DNA of 53,364 bases from an uncultured Neisseriaceae bacterium (GTDB lineage Bacteria; Pseudomonadota; Gammaproteobacteria; Burkholderiales; Neisseriaceae): NCBI GenBank assembly GCA_946481965.1, contig CAMLPN010000010.1, forward strand, positions 1-53,364. Direction: 5' to 3'. This document shows positions 37,638-46,173 of this stretch, piece by piece. A program made the translations under genes and the position numbers. The notes beneath the pieces were generated by a model. That model was not told the DNA's origin. It searched no databases and saw only the letters and a program-made list of their open reading frames with translations. Within the stretch, counting starts at the first letter, position 1, and each line of letters opens with the position of its first letter.

Positions 37638-39128
37638 TTATTCTTCTATCTGGTCTTTCAACCAGCCTCCACCTAAAGCTTTATACAGTTTTATTAAATT
37701 TTGTGCCTCTGCTAACCTGCCTTGCACTTGCTGATCATTTAAATTTTCTGCATTTAAACGTGCTCTCAAAGTACGATCCAGTGTCATATTTCCATAACGG
37801 AACAATTTCTCTGCAGCATTTGCCTGTCGATTAGCTTCACCTTGTGCAGTATTCAAAAGCGAATTTTGTCTATTTAAGCTATATTGCAATTGATAAGCAC
37901 TATCTACCTCTGCTAAAGCTTTTAAAATACTTTGATCATAACCAGCAATTGCACTTTGTAAACGCGCATCAGCCATTTCAATATTGTGTTTAATCCGTCC
38001 CGCGGTAAAAATAGGCAAGCTGACGCCGAAATCAACCAAACCTCCCACAGTTTTTAAATGCGATAGATCACTATCTAGCTTCACCCTGCCTGTTTGCCAC
38101 AAAAAATTAATATCAAAACGTGGTAACCGATCCGCTTTGGCACTGGCTAAATTCGCACTCATCGCCTTAACTTGATTTTCTAATGAGCGTATATCCGGCC
38201 GACGGGTGATAACATCCAGTGGTATTTGCCCAGCCGGTGCAGCTGGCAAATGTTGCAGAATATCAATGCCTGCAGAAGGCACACTAAAACCTTGTGGGGT
38301 TTGACCAATTAGTACCGCTAAATTGCGTAGATAAGCATCGGCCTGAGCCTGATAGGTTGCAATCTGAGCTTGCAATGCCGCTAAACTGGATGCCACATCC
38401 CTGACATCATAGGCGGTTGCTTGACCGGCTTTAAACCTGCCTTCTGTATAGCGTTGTAAATGTTTCAGAGTAGTTACACTTTGGTGCCCAATTTTTACTC
38501 GCTGCTGCATTGCACGCATTTTCAGATAGTTATCAGCAATATCACTGCATAACATCATCTGCGCACCATGCCATTGCTCATTAACACTTAAACTAAGATA
38601 GCGTACCGCCTCAGCATCACTGCGTTTACCGCCAAATACATCTGGCTCCCAACTGGCAGCAAATCCTAATTGTATATTATTACCCTTCCAATGCTGACGG
38701 TTATCACCTAAAGAAGATCCAGCTGAATTAAGTACCTCTCGAACATTGCCTACGCCCGGTACATTCACATCTTTTAGAGGATTATCATTATTAAGGCGAT
38801 GTACTGAACCTTCCACATCAGCCCAAACCTGAGGACCCAGATTAGATTCAGCTAATGCAGCGCCAGCTCGAGCTGCATTCATGTTGGCTTTCATCATTGC
38901 CAGATCACGATTATTTTTCAAACCGGTTTCGATCAGATCTTGCAAAACCGGATCAGACCAGTTTTGCCACCATCTGCTGATGTCTGCCATTGTTTTGGCA
39001 TTTATTGTACGATCAAATTGTTGTGGTACTGATACAGTTGAATCAACCTTAATATCTGTAGTGCTACATCCGGTCATTAAAGCTAGACTTATCAATACAG
39101 GCAACCATTTTTTTTGCATTGCGTTCAT
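37638..39128 (-). CDS. NodT/OprM-type outer-membrane efflux lipoprotein
   Basis: The protein has about 496 residues from the ATG at 39128; ATG codons at 39149 and 39119 are alternatives. The lipobox is MTGCSTT, so the N-terminal Cys is probably lipidated. Two OEP domains follow, each with long helices and beta strands: residues about 60-260 and 270-490. The MKANMNAARAGAALAESN and LLNTAQGEANRQANAAEKLFRYG, given as LNTAQGEANRQANAAEK, coiled stretches are typical of TolC-like proteins. It would form the outer-membrane channel of the efflux machine encoded just upstream. The permease stop codon at 39150 abuts it. Confidence 0.9.
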   Translation of the reverse strand: MNAMQKKWLPVLISLALMTGCSTTDIKVDSTVSVPQQFDRTINAKTMADISRWWQNWSDPVLQDLIETGLKNNRDLAMMKANMNAARAGAALAESNLGPQVWADVEGSVHRLNNDNPLKDVNVPGVGNVREVLNSAGSSLGDNRQHWKGNNIQLGFAASWEPDVFGGKRSDAEAVRYLSLSVNEQWHGAQMMLCSDIADNYLKMRAMQQRVKIGHQSVTTLKHLQRYTEGRFKAGQATAYDVRDVASSLAALQAQIATYQAQADAYLRNLAVLIGQTPQGFSVPSAGIDILQHLPAAPAGQIPLDVITRRPDIRSLENQVKAMSANLASAKADRLPRFDINFLWQTGRVKLDSDLSHLKTVGGLVDFGVSLPIFTAGRIKHNIEMADARLQSAIAGYDQSILKALAEVDSAYQLQYSLNRQNSLLNTAQGEANRQANAAEKLFRYGNMTLDRTLRARLNAENLNDQQVQGRLAEAQNLIKLYKALGGGWLKDQIEE

Positions 39129-39149
39129 TCCTGTTAACCTTTTAACCAT

Positions 39150-40277
39150 TTATGAATGTTGCGCCAACATACTGCGAAAGCGGGATAACGCCAACGCAAG
39201 AAATAATGCGCCAGCTACAGTCATCATTAATATTTTTGGCCAGACTGTTTGAAAGCCCGCATCCCGAAATAAGACATCCTGACTAAACTGCGTAAATTGT
39301 GTTTCCGGAGATAACCAGGTTATATACTGAAAAAATTCCGGCATACTTTCCAATGGTGATTCAGCGCCGGATAATAAGCGCATCACCACATAAATAGGCA
39401 GAGAAAGTAGGCCAAACTGTGGCATCGTTGGTGCCAGAGTAGCCAGCCATATCCCTAATGAAGACACCGAAAATAAATAGATAACCATTCCCAGAGTGAA
39501 TAATGGTATAGAGCCATTAATTGGCACATCCAGCCAGTAATGTACAACCAGCCATAATGACAGCAAAGCCGCTATAGCAATCACAGCGCCATTAGTTAAA
39601 ATTTTAGCCATAACGATTTCACTGGGTCGTACCGGCATTACCAGCAATTGCTCAATCGTGCCATGTTCACGTTCGCGTATGACAGCGGCACCAACCAAAA
39701 TAATGGCCAACAAAGTTAAATTCGAAACCACACCCATGGTAGAAATATACCAATGCGACTGACCATTTGGATTAAATTGAATATTGACTACCGGTGTTAC
39801 TGGACTTAATGCATTAGCGCCTGGCTTATGCAAAAATTCGCTCGCTTTACCCTGAATAATTTGCGTCAGGTAATTAATACCAATACCCGCTTGCGTTACC
39901 GAAGTAGCATCAGCCAACACCTGTACTGAGGGAGAACGTCCGGCCAACACATCGCGTTCAAAATGAGCAGGAATATCCAGAACAAAGACATAATTCCCTT
40001 TATCCATGGCTTTATCTACATCTTCACGCTGTATTTCCACCGGTTTTTGAAAATAAGGCGGTAATAGCGCATCGCGTATCTGGTAAGACAAAATACTGTG
40101 ATCAGCATCCAGTATCGCTACTGATGCATGCCTCACTTCGGTGGTAATACTGGTGGCTACCGAATAAATAGCTACCGAAAGCACCACCACCATCAGCCCC
40201 ATTAAGACCAAATCACTTAGCAGACTTTTTAATTCCTTGATCCCCAATACCCATACATTCTTAAACCAGCGTAGCAT
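39150..40277 (-). CDS. ABC-2 type efflux permease (YhhJ-like)
   Basis: The protein has 375 residues and six membrane segments in the ABC-2 arrangement. One N-terminal helix (about residues 24-44) is followed by a large extracytoplasmic part (about 45-170). Five helices follow. REREHGTIEQLLVMPVRPSEIVMAK, given as REREHGTIEQLLVMPV, is the ABC-2 hallmark loop. It should pair with the permease domain of the RbbA-type protein. The gene starts directly at the RbbA stop codon. Its ribosome-binding site GGAGGTGTAA sits inside the end of RbbA. The tolC-type gene follows at once. Confidence 0.92.
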   Translation of the reverse strand: MLRWFKNVWVLGIKELKSLLSDLVLMGLMVVVLSVAIYSVATSITTEVRHASVAILDADHSILSYQIRDALLPPYFQKPVEIQREDVDKAMDKGNYVFVLDIPAHFERDVLAGRSPSVQVLADATSVTQAGIGINYLTQIIQGKASEFLHKPGANALSPVTPVVNIQFNPNGQSHWYISTMGVVSNLTLLAIILVGAAVIREREHGTIEQLLVMPVRPSEIVMAKILTNGAVIAIAALLSLWLVVHYWLDVPINGSIPLFTLGMVIYLFSVSSLGIWLATLAPTMPQFGLLSLPIYVVMRLLSGAESPLESMPEFFQYITWLSPETQFTQFSQDVLFRDAGFQTVWPKILMMTVAGALFLALALSRFRSMLAQHS

Positions 40278-43061
40278 TTACACCTCCTGCTTCTTCAGAA
40301 AGCTGCCTGCCAGCAAAACATAAAACAAACAAAATGCCAGCAACACTAGGTAATAATTAATAAAATCTACAAAGCCCAGTCCCTTAGTGAATCCTCCCAA
40401 GCTTATCAGTTGATACCATGCGGTTGGAAAACCCCAGCCAATCCAGTAATTAATCCCAGTTAACGTAGACAGTGGATAAAGTAAACCGGAGAAATTTAAA
40501 GCAGGAATTAAAGATAAAATTGCCGAACCGAAAATAGCTGCTACTTGCGATTTGACAAAACTGGAAATCAGCAAGCCAAAAGCCGTAGCAGCACAAATCA
40601 GAGCTAATGCACCAATACTCATCGCCACAAAACTTCCCTGTACCGGTACGCCCAGCACCACTACAGCTAGCCAGACTAAAATCAGATAACTTAAAAAAGA
40701 CACCACTACATAGGGTATTTGCTTACCAACCAGAAATTGTCGCACTGATGCAGGAGAAGTGTATAAGTTGGTAATTGATCCTATTTCACGTTCACGCACC
40801 ACACCTAATGCCGTCATCATAACCGGAATAAGCATCATGGCCATCATGATCATACCAGGGGTAATAGCATAAATACTTTTGAAATCCTGATTATAAGTAT
40901 AACGCGGGGCAACACTTACTGATGACTGCAGAGAAACAGGTAGACCACTAGCTCGCCATTGATCAGAACCATAATTCGTTAGAATTAATAGAATAAAACT
41001 TTTAATATTTTCGGTCATAAATGGCATTGTGCCATCAACATAAAAACCGACTTCCGGCTTATTGCCACGTAATAAATCACGACCAAAATGTGGCGGAATG
41101 TCTATCACCAACCGTGCTTTGGATACTTTCAAAGTTTCATCAATCTCATCGGCAGTGTGTAGATTTTCTGTAAAAGTAAAATAACGCGAACCGCGGAAAT
41201 ATTCCACCAATGCACGACTTTCTACCGTCTGATCTCGGTCTAGAACAGCAAACTTGACATGTTCAACATCAAAAGATACCGACCAAGCCGCCATCAGCAT
41301 CAGAACTACCGGACCTAATAATGCAAAAAAAAGACGAATTTTATCGCGTAATAATTCTTTACCCTCCCTGACAGCAAAGGTCCACACCGTACCAAACCAA
41401 TAGCGTAAACTATCAGCATTATTACTGCTTGATGCTGAAACCTCGGTATTTTCTGTAGCATTGGTTTTATTTTCCGCAGTGGCATTATTTTTATCAGTAC
41501 CAGCCGCTTCTTCCAAATATTCAATAAAGGCTGTTTCTAAATCATCTGTATTTTTGTTTTCACACAGCTGCTTGGGCGTTCCAATTGCCAACACCCGACC
41601 CTGATGCATAAATGAAATACGATCACAACGTTCCGCCTCATTCATAAAATGCGTAGATACAAAAATCGTGGTGCGATTGTCACGGGATAAATGCAACAAA
41701 TGTTTCCAGAACATATCCCGAGCAATTGGATCAACGCCTGATGTTGGTTCATCCAGGATCAAAACTTCCGGGTGATGCAAACAGGCGGCCGCCAGTTGTA
41801 ACCGTTGACGTATCCCTAATGGCAAATCACCCGGAGCAGTATCCCCAAAATCCACCAAGTCAAATTGCTGCAGGGATTCTTCTACCGCGGGGGATATTTG
41901 CGCATCATCCATTTGATAAAGACGTGCTGATAAAACCAAATTTTGCCGTACCGTTAACTCTTCATACAATGAGAACGATTGAGACATATAACCGATTTTC
42001 ATGCGCGTTTTCATATCATTCGCATCAACCGTATGCCCAAGTAACTTTGCCGAACCAGAACTGGCATCCAATAGTCCGGTTAACATTTTCATCGTCGTTG
42101 ATTTGCCACAGCCATTGGATCCCAGGAAACCGAAAATTTCCCCACGCTGGATCGTAAAACTGACATTATTAACGGCAATAAAATCACCAAATTGTTTAGT
42201 TAAATCTTTAGCTTCGATTGCCGGAGGAGCATCTTTTTCAGCGACAAATGGCGTTAGCTGCAAAGCCCCGCCCTTATCCTGCTTAGTCGGTGGCAATAAT
42301 TTGACGTATGCTTCTTCCAGAGTATCAGTATGTGTATCATCCAATACTTGTTGTGTCGGCGCATTAACAATCAGACGTCCATCATCCATTGCCAGCAAAT
42401 ATTCAAACCGTTTAGCCTCATCAAAATAGGCTGTAGCTACAATCACCGTCATATCGGGATTTTCAGCGCGTAACTCGTCGATTAAAGACCAGAATTGGCG
42501 ACGAGATAATGGATCAACACCAGTAGTGGGTTCATCCAAAATTAATAATTCCGGATTGTGTACCAGAGCACAACACAGACTGAGTTTCTGTTTCATACCG
42601 CCAGAAAGTTTACCGGCTGGTCGATCAGCAAATGGAGATAACCCGGTAGACTGTAATAATCTAGCAATGCGTTGACGGCGTACTGCGCCTCGCAGGCCAA
42701 ATAATCGTGCATGAAAGTCCACATTTTCAGTTACCGATAAAGTCGGATAGAGATTTTGCCCCAAACCTTGTGGCATAAACGCAATTCGATGACTGAGTAT
42801 TTTACGGCTGGATTTCTCAGCCATATTTCCATCAAACACCAGTACCTGACCGTGCTGAATAATCTTCACGCCAGCGATCAGCGACAGCAAAGTCGACTTA
42901 CCGACTCCGTCAGGGCCAATTAGCCCCACTGTCGCGCATCTTTTTATTTGTAACGAAACATCATTTAACGCAACAGTCTGCCCGTATTTATGTGAAACTC
43001 CACGCAGATCAACAGCCCACTCATTTTCCGAACCAGACTGCTGCCGAGATTGAGCATCCAT
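40278..43061 (-). CDS. RbbA/YhiH-type fused ABC transporter: two ATPase domains plus ABC-2 permease
   Basis: The protein has 927 residues, close to E. coli RbbA (911). The first ATPase (about 15-250) has Walker A GPDGVGKS, with Asp in place of the usual Asn, and signature LSGGMKQK. The second (about 280-510) has GSNGCGKS and a non-standard signature, LPLGIRQRLQL; the same form occurs in related proteins. A Thr/Asn/Glu-rich linker (about 515-545) leads to an ABC-2 permease domain (about 550-927) with VVREREIGSITNLYTSP. It powers export of an unknown substrate. The ribosome-binding link noted for E. coli RbbA is not suggested here by the context, which is efflux. It starts 2 bp after the hlyD-type gene. 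Confidence 0.93.
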   Translation of the reverse strand: MDAQSRQQSGSENEWAVDLRGVSHKYGQTVALNDVSLQIKRCATVGLIGPDGVGKSTLLSLIAGVKIIQHGQVLVFDGNMAEKSSRKILSHRIAFMPQGLGQNLYPTLSVTENVDFHARLFGLRGAVRRQRIARLLQSTGLSPFADRPAGKLSGGMKQKLSLCCALVHNPELLILDEPTTGVDPLSRRQFWSLIDELRAENPDMTVIVATAYFDEAKRFEYLLAMDDGRLIVNAPTQQVLDDTHTDTLEEAYVKLLPPTKQDKGGALQLTPFVAEKDAPPAIEAKDLTKQFGDFIAVNNVSFTIQRGEIFGFLGSNGCGKSTTMKMLTGLLDASSGSAKLLGHTVDANDMKTRMKIGYMSQSFSLYEELTVRQNLVLSARLYQMDDAQISPAVEESLQQFDLVDFGDTAPGDLPLGIRQRLQLAAACLHHPEVLILDEPTSGVDPIARDMFWKHLLHLSRDNRTTIFVSTHFMNEAERCDRISFMHQGRVLAIGTPKQLCENKNTDDLETAFIEYLEEAAGTDKNNATAENKTNATENTEVSASSSNNADSLRYWFGTVWTFAVREGKELLRDKIRLFFALLGPVVLMLMAAWSVSFDVEHVKFAVLDRDQTVESRALVEYFRGSRYFTFTENLHTADEIDETLKVSKARLVIDIPPHFGRDLLRGNKPEVGFYVDGTMPFMTENIKSFILLILTNYGSDQWRASGLPVSLQSSVSVAPRYTYNQDFKSIYAITPGMIMMAMMLIPVMMTALGVVREREIGSITNLYTSPASVRQFLVGKQIPYVVVSFLSYLILVWLAVVVLGVPVQGSFVAMSIGALALICAATAFGLLISSFVKSQVAAIFGSAILSLIPALNFSGLLYPLSTLTGINYWIGWGFPTAWYQLISLGGFTKGLGFVDFINYYLVLLAFCLFYVLLAGSFLKKQEV

Positions 43062-43063
43062 AA

Positions 43064-44062
43064 TTAACTGCCTTTAGCTGCTTGAGTTACCTTCGGCAAA
43101 ACCACCTGCCATTGTTTAGGCCATTGCTTATTGTTATCGATTCGAATATAGCCATTACCAGTCATACCACCTTTAAGCAAACCACTGTAACGTAAAGCTA
43201 AATCTGCTGATATTCTTAATTTAACCTTATACATCAGCTTTTGACGTTGATTCGAGGTTTCAACATATTTAGGGGTAAATTGTGCGTTTGCATCGATAAA
43301 ATTGACTGTGGCAGGCCAGACAGCATTCATGCCATCCAGAATAATTCTAGCTTCATCTCCCAGCTTTAATTTACCTATCGTATCAGTTGGTAAAAAAATC
43401 GATAGCGTAACATCACTCGGATCCAGAATGGTTATCACCTTACTACCTTCGCCCAAAACATTACCTGCCTCAGCAATCCGATACTCCACCCGACCATCTT
43501 TAGGCGCTTTAATGACCATATCATTATTAGCTGAACTGGTTGCATCGATCTGTGCCTGAGCCTGCTTCACCGCTGCTAAAGCCTCCGAACGTGCTGCCTG
43601 AGCTGCTTTCACACGGGCAATAGCACTATCACGCTCGGCCAGCCTTCTTTTTACTTCAGGAAAAGAAACCAATTCATCTGATTTAAGACGATTAGCGTTA
43701 TCTAAATCCATTTGAGCTACTTTATGTACCTGTTTCTGGGCAGCAATTTCAGCTTCAGCTCGGGCTACTGTTTCTTCTGCACGCTGTTTATCAGCAATGG
43801 CAGCAGCTAATCTGCTGCTGGTTTGATCAGAAGATAATTCCGCTAAAACCTGATCCTTTTTAACGACATCTCCTTCATCAACCATAATGCTTTTGACCCT
43901 TCCAGCATACAAAGTTGCTACATCCAGACGTTTAAGCTCCATCCGTCCATTGCCACCAACAAAACCATCAGGCAAATCAGCACGATTACGCATATTTACC
44001 CAGACAGCCACACCTGCTAACAACGCTATAATCACCAAAAACAACAACCACTTTTTTTTCAT
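43064..44062 (-). CDS. HlyD-family membrane fusion protein (YhiI-like)
   Basis: The protein has 332 residues. An N-terminal membrane segment (KKKWLLFLVIIALLAGVAVW, about residues 2-21) anchors it. The two half-lipoyl motifs are VDEGDVVKKDQVLAEL before and VIKAPKDGRVEYRIAEAGNVL, given as IKAPKDGRVEYRI, after a coiled coil (about residues 75-170). A beta-barrel domain ends the chain. It bridges the inner-membrane ABC transporter and the outer-membrane channel. It is first in the four-gene unit with the RbbA-type, permease and NodT-type genes, all touching. About 790 bp of non-coding DNA lie upstream. Confidence 0.93.
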   Translation of the reverse strand: MKKKWLLFLVIIALLAGVAVWVNMRNRADLPDGFVGGNGRMELKRLDVATLYAGRVKSIMVDEGDVVKKDQVLAELSSDQTSSRLAAAIADKQRAEETVARAEAEIAAQKQVHKVAQMDLDNANRLKSDELVSFPEVKRRLAERDSAIARVKAAQAARSEALAAVKQAQAQIDATSSANNDMVIKAPKDGRVEYRIAEAGNVLGEGSKVITILDPSDVTLSIFLPTDTIGKLKLGDEARIILDGMNAVWPATVNFIDANAQFTPKYVETSNQRQKLMYKVKLRISADLALRYSGLLKGGMTGNGYIRIDNNKQWPKQWQVVLPKVTQAAKGS

Positions 44063-44860
44063 AAGTCTATTCCTGATTGCAACAACAGCTCGTTAGAATG
44101 CCATTTAAAGTACTTAAAGCTTTGAAAAATTTAACACCTTACCTTCATATAAACAAACAAATAACACAAATTTACCCTGAATGTTGTAAGGAATCCGAAT
44201 TAAAAATTAATCAAAACCAATCTAAATCTAGCCTCCTATTCTTATATTTGATTTTCATAATTATTTTCTTAACCATTTAAAACGTTCAAATCATGAGCCT
44301 ACTAAAATAATCACTCATAACTCATACAAATTTTAATTTCTCCCATAATGATGTGTTTACTACATTTCTCTTAGCATAAGCTATTAGTTAAGCCATAATA
44401 AGTAAAATATTTAGAAATTTAAATTATTATGCGAAACTGTATAAAATATATCATATGTTTATTACTATTAACCAAAATAAAAACAAACAAATATCATATT
44501 TACATTGAAAAATTGCTTACATTACCAAACTAATAACAATGCAATTAAATCCTCATTTAAATCCCCTGCAAAAATGAACAGCCAATACTTAAATTTATTG
44601 CCAGACAAAATAAAATAATCTAAATAAACAAAAATTGCTTAAATCATAATAATAAATGTAGTTTAATCAAAATATTAGCAACATCGATTAATCACTCAAT
44701 AAACATTTATATGAATCGTAAAAACTAACCTTTCATCATTACCACTAATATAAAGCCCAAATCGAGGAACCTGAATAATTCCAATTCAGACTTGATATCA
44801 CTTGTCATTTAGTGTTTTTTTACCGACAATCAGTACATTATTGTTAAAGAATTGACGACT
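44063..44860. other. 798-bp AT-rich gap, divergent promoters
   Basis: No supported gene. A 67-codon frame at 44077-44280 has no ribosome-binding site and begins opposite the hlyD start, so I do not call it. A candidate promoter for the DAHP-synthase-like gene lies at 44802-44830 and a small hairpin CTGAAT/ATTCAG at 44771-44789. The efflux operon promoter should also be here. Confidence 0.5.
44802..44830 (+). promoter_or_regulatory. candidate promoter of the DAHP-synthase-like gene
   Basis: TTGTCA (44802-44807) and GACAAT (44825-44830) are 17 bp apart. The -35 matches at five positions and the -10 at four. The ATG follows at 44861. Confidence 0.35.
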
Positions 44861-45736
44861 ATGATCATTGTAATGCAACGTCAGGCCAGCGAAATCGAGA
44901 TAAATCAGGTAGTACAGTTTATCCGTCAGCGTGGTTTAACAGAACATATTTCCAGAGGTAAAGAGCGTACGATCATCGGCGCAGTTGGAGATGAACGCGT
45001 ATTTCAGCCTAGAGAACTGGAAGCACTTAGCGGAGTGGAAAAAGCGATGCGCGTTGTTCAGGACTGGCGCAGCATTAGCCGGGAGATACAATCCGAAAAT
45101 ACCGTCATTACTGTACGCGCCGTTCAATTTGGTGCAGATCAAACTCAATTTGTTTCTACCGTCCTGCCAGATCAACAGCATCCTAATAGCAACAGCATCT
45201 TTATTGATCCTTTTTACCAAAGCACTTCTCCTTACACTGTCAAACATAAAGATAGTCAGCAACAACAACTTAGCACCATGCAACAGCAAATCAGATTGGC
45301 ACACCAAAATAACAAACCGGTATGGTTAAGAATCCGGGATGTGCGACAGCTTGAACCTGCACTGCAAGCTGAAGCAGATATCATTTATCTCGGCGGAGAG
45401 TTAATGTCTAATCAAACCTTACTGGATGAAGTCGGCTATCTTAACGTCCCAGTAGTACTGTGTAAGGATAAACATCATCAAATTGACGATTGGCTGATCG
45501 CTGCCGAACATATTGCTTTGAAGGGTAATCACCATCTTATGCTGGGTGAAGCTGGTACATTGAGTCTGGAACGAAATGCACCATATCGACTGGATATTGA
45601 AGCCATTGTTAAAGCCAAAAAAATCAGCCATCTGCCTATCGTGGCTAATATTTCTCACCTTGCGCATGCTTATATGGACAAATCCACGCTTTTAGCTTTA
45701 GCTAAAGCCGCTGGAGCTGATATTATCATTCAATAA
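44861..45736 (+). CDS. degenerate DAHP-synthase-like protein (type I-beta fold)
   Basis: The protein has 291 residues from the ATG at 44861; a TTG nine bases upstream is an alternative, but MIIVM is the normal start of this family. Residues 1-68 form the ferredoxin-like regulatory domain, with SRGKERTIIGAVGDE. Residues about 85-291 align with the 3-deoxy-7-phosphoheptulonate synthase barrel, as in ADIIYLGGELMSNQTLLDEVG and WLIAAEHIALKGN. Catalytic motifs are gone: no GPC near the barrel start, STSPYTVKH (121-129) for KPRTSPYSF, CKD (201-203) for KRG, GEAG (229-232) for CERG, and NISH (263-266) for DPSH. The chain stops right after GADIIIQ, so the last IEVH strand region is missing. A non-catalytic, possibly amino-acid-binding regulator is inferred. 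The ilv genes are 390 bp downstream. Confidence 0.8.
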   Translation: MIIVMQRQASEIEINQVVQFIRQRGLTEHISRGKERTIIGAVGDERVFQPRELEALSGVEKAMRVVQDWRSISREIQSENTVITVRAVQFGADQTQFVSTVLPDQQHPNSNSIFIDPFYQSTSPYTVKHKDSQQQQLSTMQQQIRLAHQNNKPVWLRIRDVRQLEPALQAEADIIYLGGELMSNQTLLDEVGYLNVPVVLCKDKHHQIDDWLIAAEHIALKGNHHLMLGEAGTLSLERNAPYRLDIEAIVKAKKISHLPIVANISHLAHAYMDKSTLLALAKAAGADIIIQ

Positions 45737-46126
45737 ATACAGACAACTTGTCCAAATTCACAAAATTGTCAAATACACACAAATTTATTTAAATTAGACA
45801 AACAAAAATAATTTATCCATAATTATTGTCCAAAATAAACACATCATTTCATAATTTTGTTGTTTTTTGGATATAAATTGCATTTATAACATTAAAAAAA
45901 ACTAAATATTCACACTTTAACGCTTGATTAACACAGTTTACTGTTTTATTGTAGCTACTTGTTTAACCAACCCAACCTGCTAATCCGACTATCGGATACC
46001 GTTTCAATTGAGCATCACAATATATGCATTCGCGTACCCTAAATCGTTGTCTGCATATATTAGTCTTACCAGACAAAGATGCGTTGGTTCAGTATCAGTT
46101 GGACTACATGACTATAAGAGGTTTAT
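45737..46126. other. ilvB leader region
   Basis: These 390 bases separate the DAHP-synthase-like gene from ilvB. They contain a candidate sigma-70 promoter (45924-45952), a 9-bp inverted repeat (46020-46028 and 46052-46060), a GTCT/AGAC mini-hairpin (46063-46074) and a small possible leader ORF. The first 180 bases are simple AT-rich DNA. Confidence 0.5.
45924..45952 (+). promoter_or_regulatory. candidate ilvB promoter
   Basis: TTGATT (45924-45929) and TATTGT (45947-45952) are 17 bp apart. Transcription would start near 45959, giving a leader of about 168 bases before the ilvB ATG. Confidence 0.4.
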
Positions 46127-46173
46127 ATGCAATTATCAGGAGCTCAGATCCTAGTCCAGAGTCTCAAAGCTGA
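46020..46173 (+). promoter_or_regulatory. possible leader ORF and hairpin before ilvB
   Basis: A frame of 49 codons runs from ATG 46024 to TGA 46173, ending inside ilvB in another frame. Its residues 12-15 are Ile-Leu-Val-Leu (codons ATA TTA GTC TTA). The arms ATATATGCA (46020-46028) and TGCATATAT (46052-46060) cover the start codon and those codons. There is no clear Shine-Dalgarno, and Leu+Ile+Val are only 13 of 49. Confidence 0.25.

Noticed and set aside
40278-43061. Calling the fused ABC protein a ribosome-associated ATPase
   Set aside because: The permease domain and the HlyD and outer-membrane neighbours point to efflux.
44077-44280. A 67-codon frame in the gap upstream of the efflux operon
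   Set aside because: It has no ribosome-binding site, begins across the promoter side of the hlyD-type gene, and its composition looks like translated AT-rich DNA.
44861-45736. Calling the barrel protein an active DAHP synthase (aroF)
   Set aside because: All main catalytic motifs are altered or absent.
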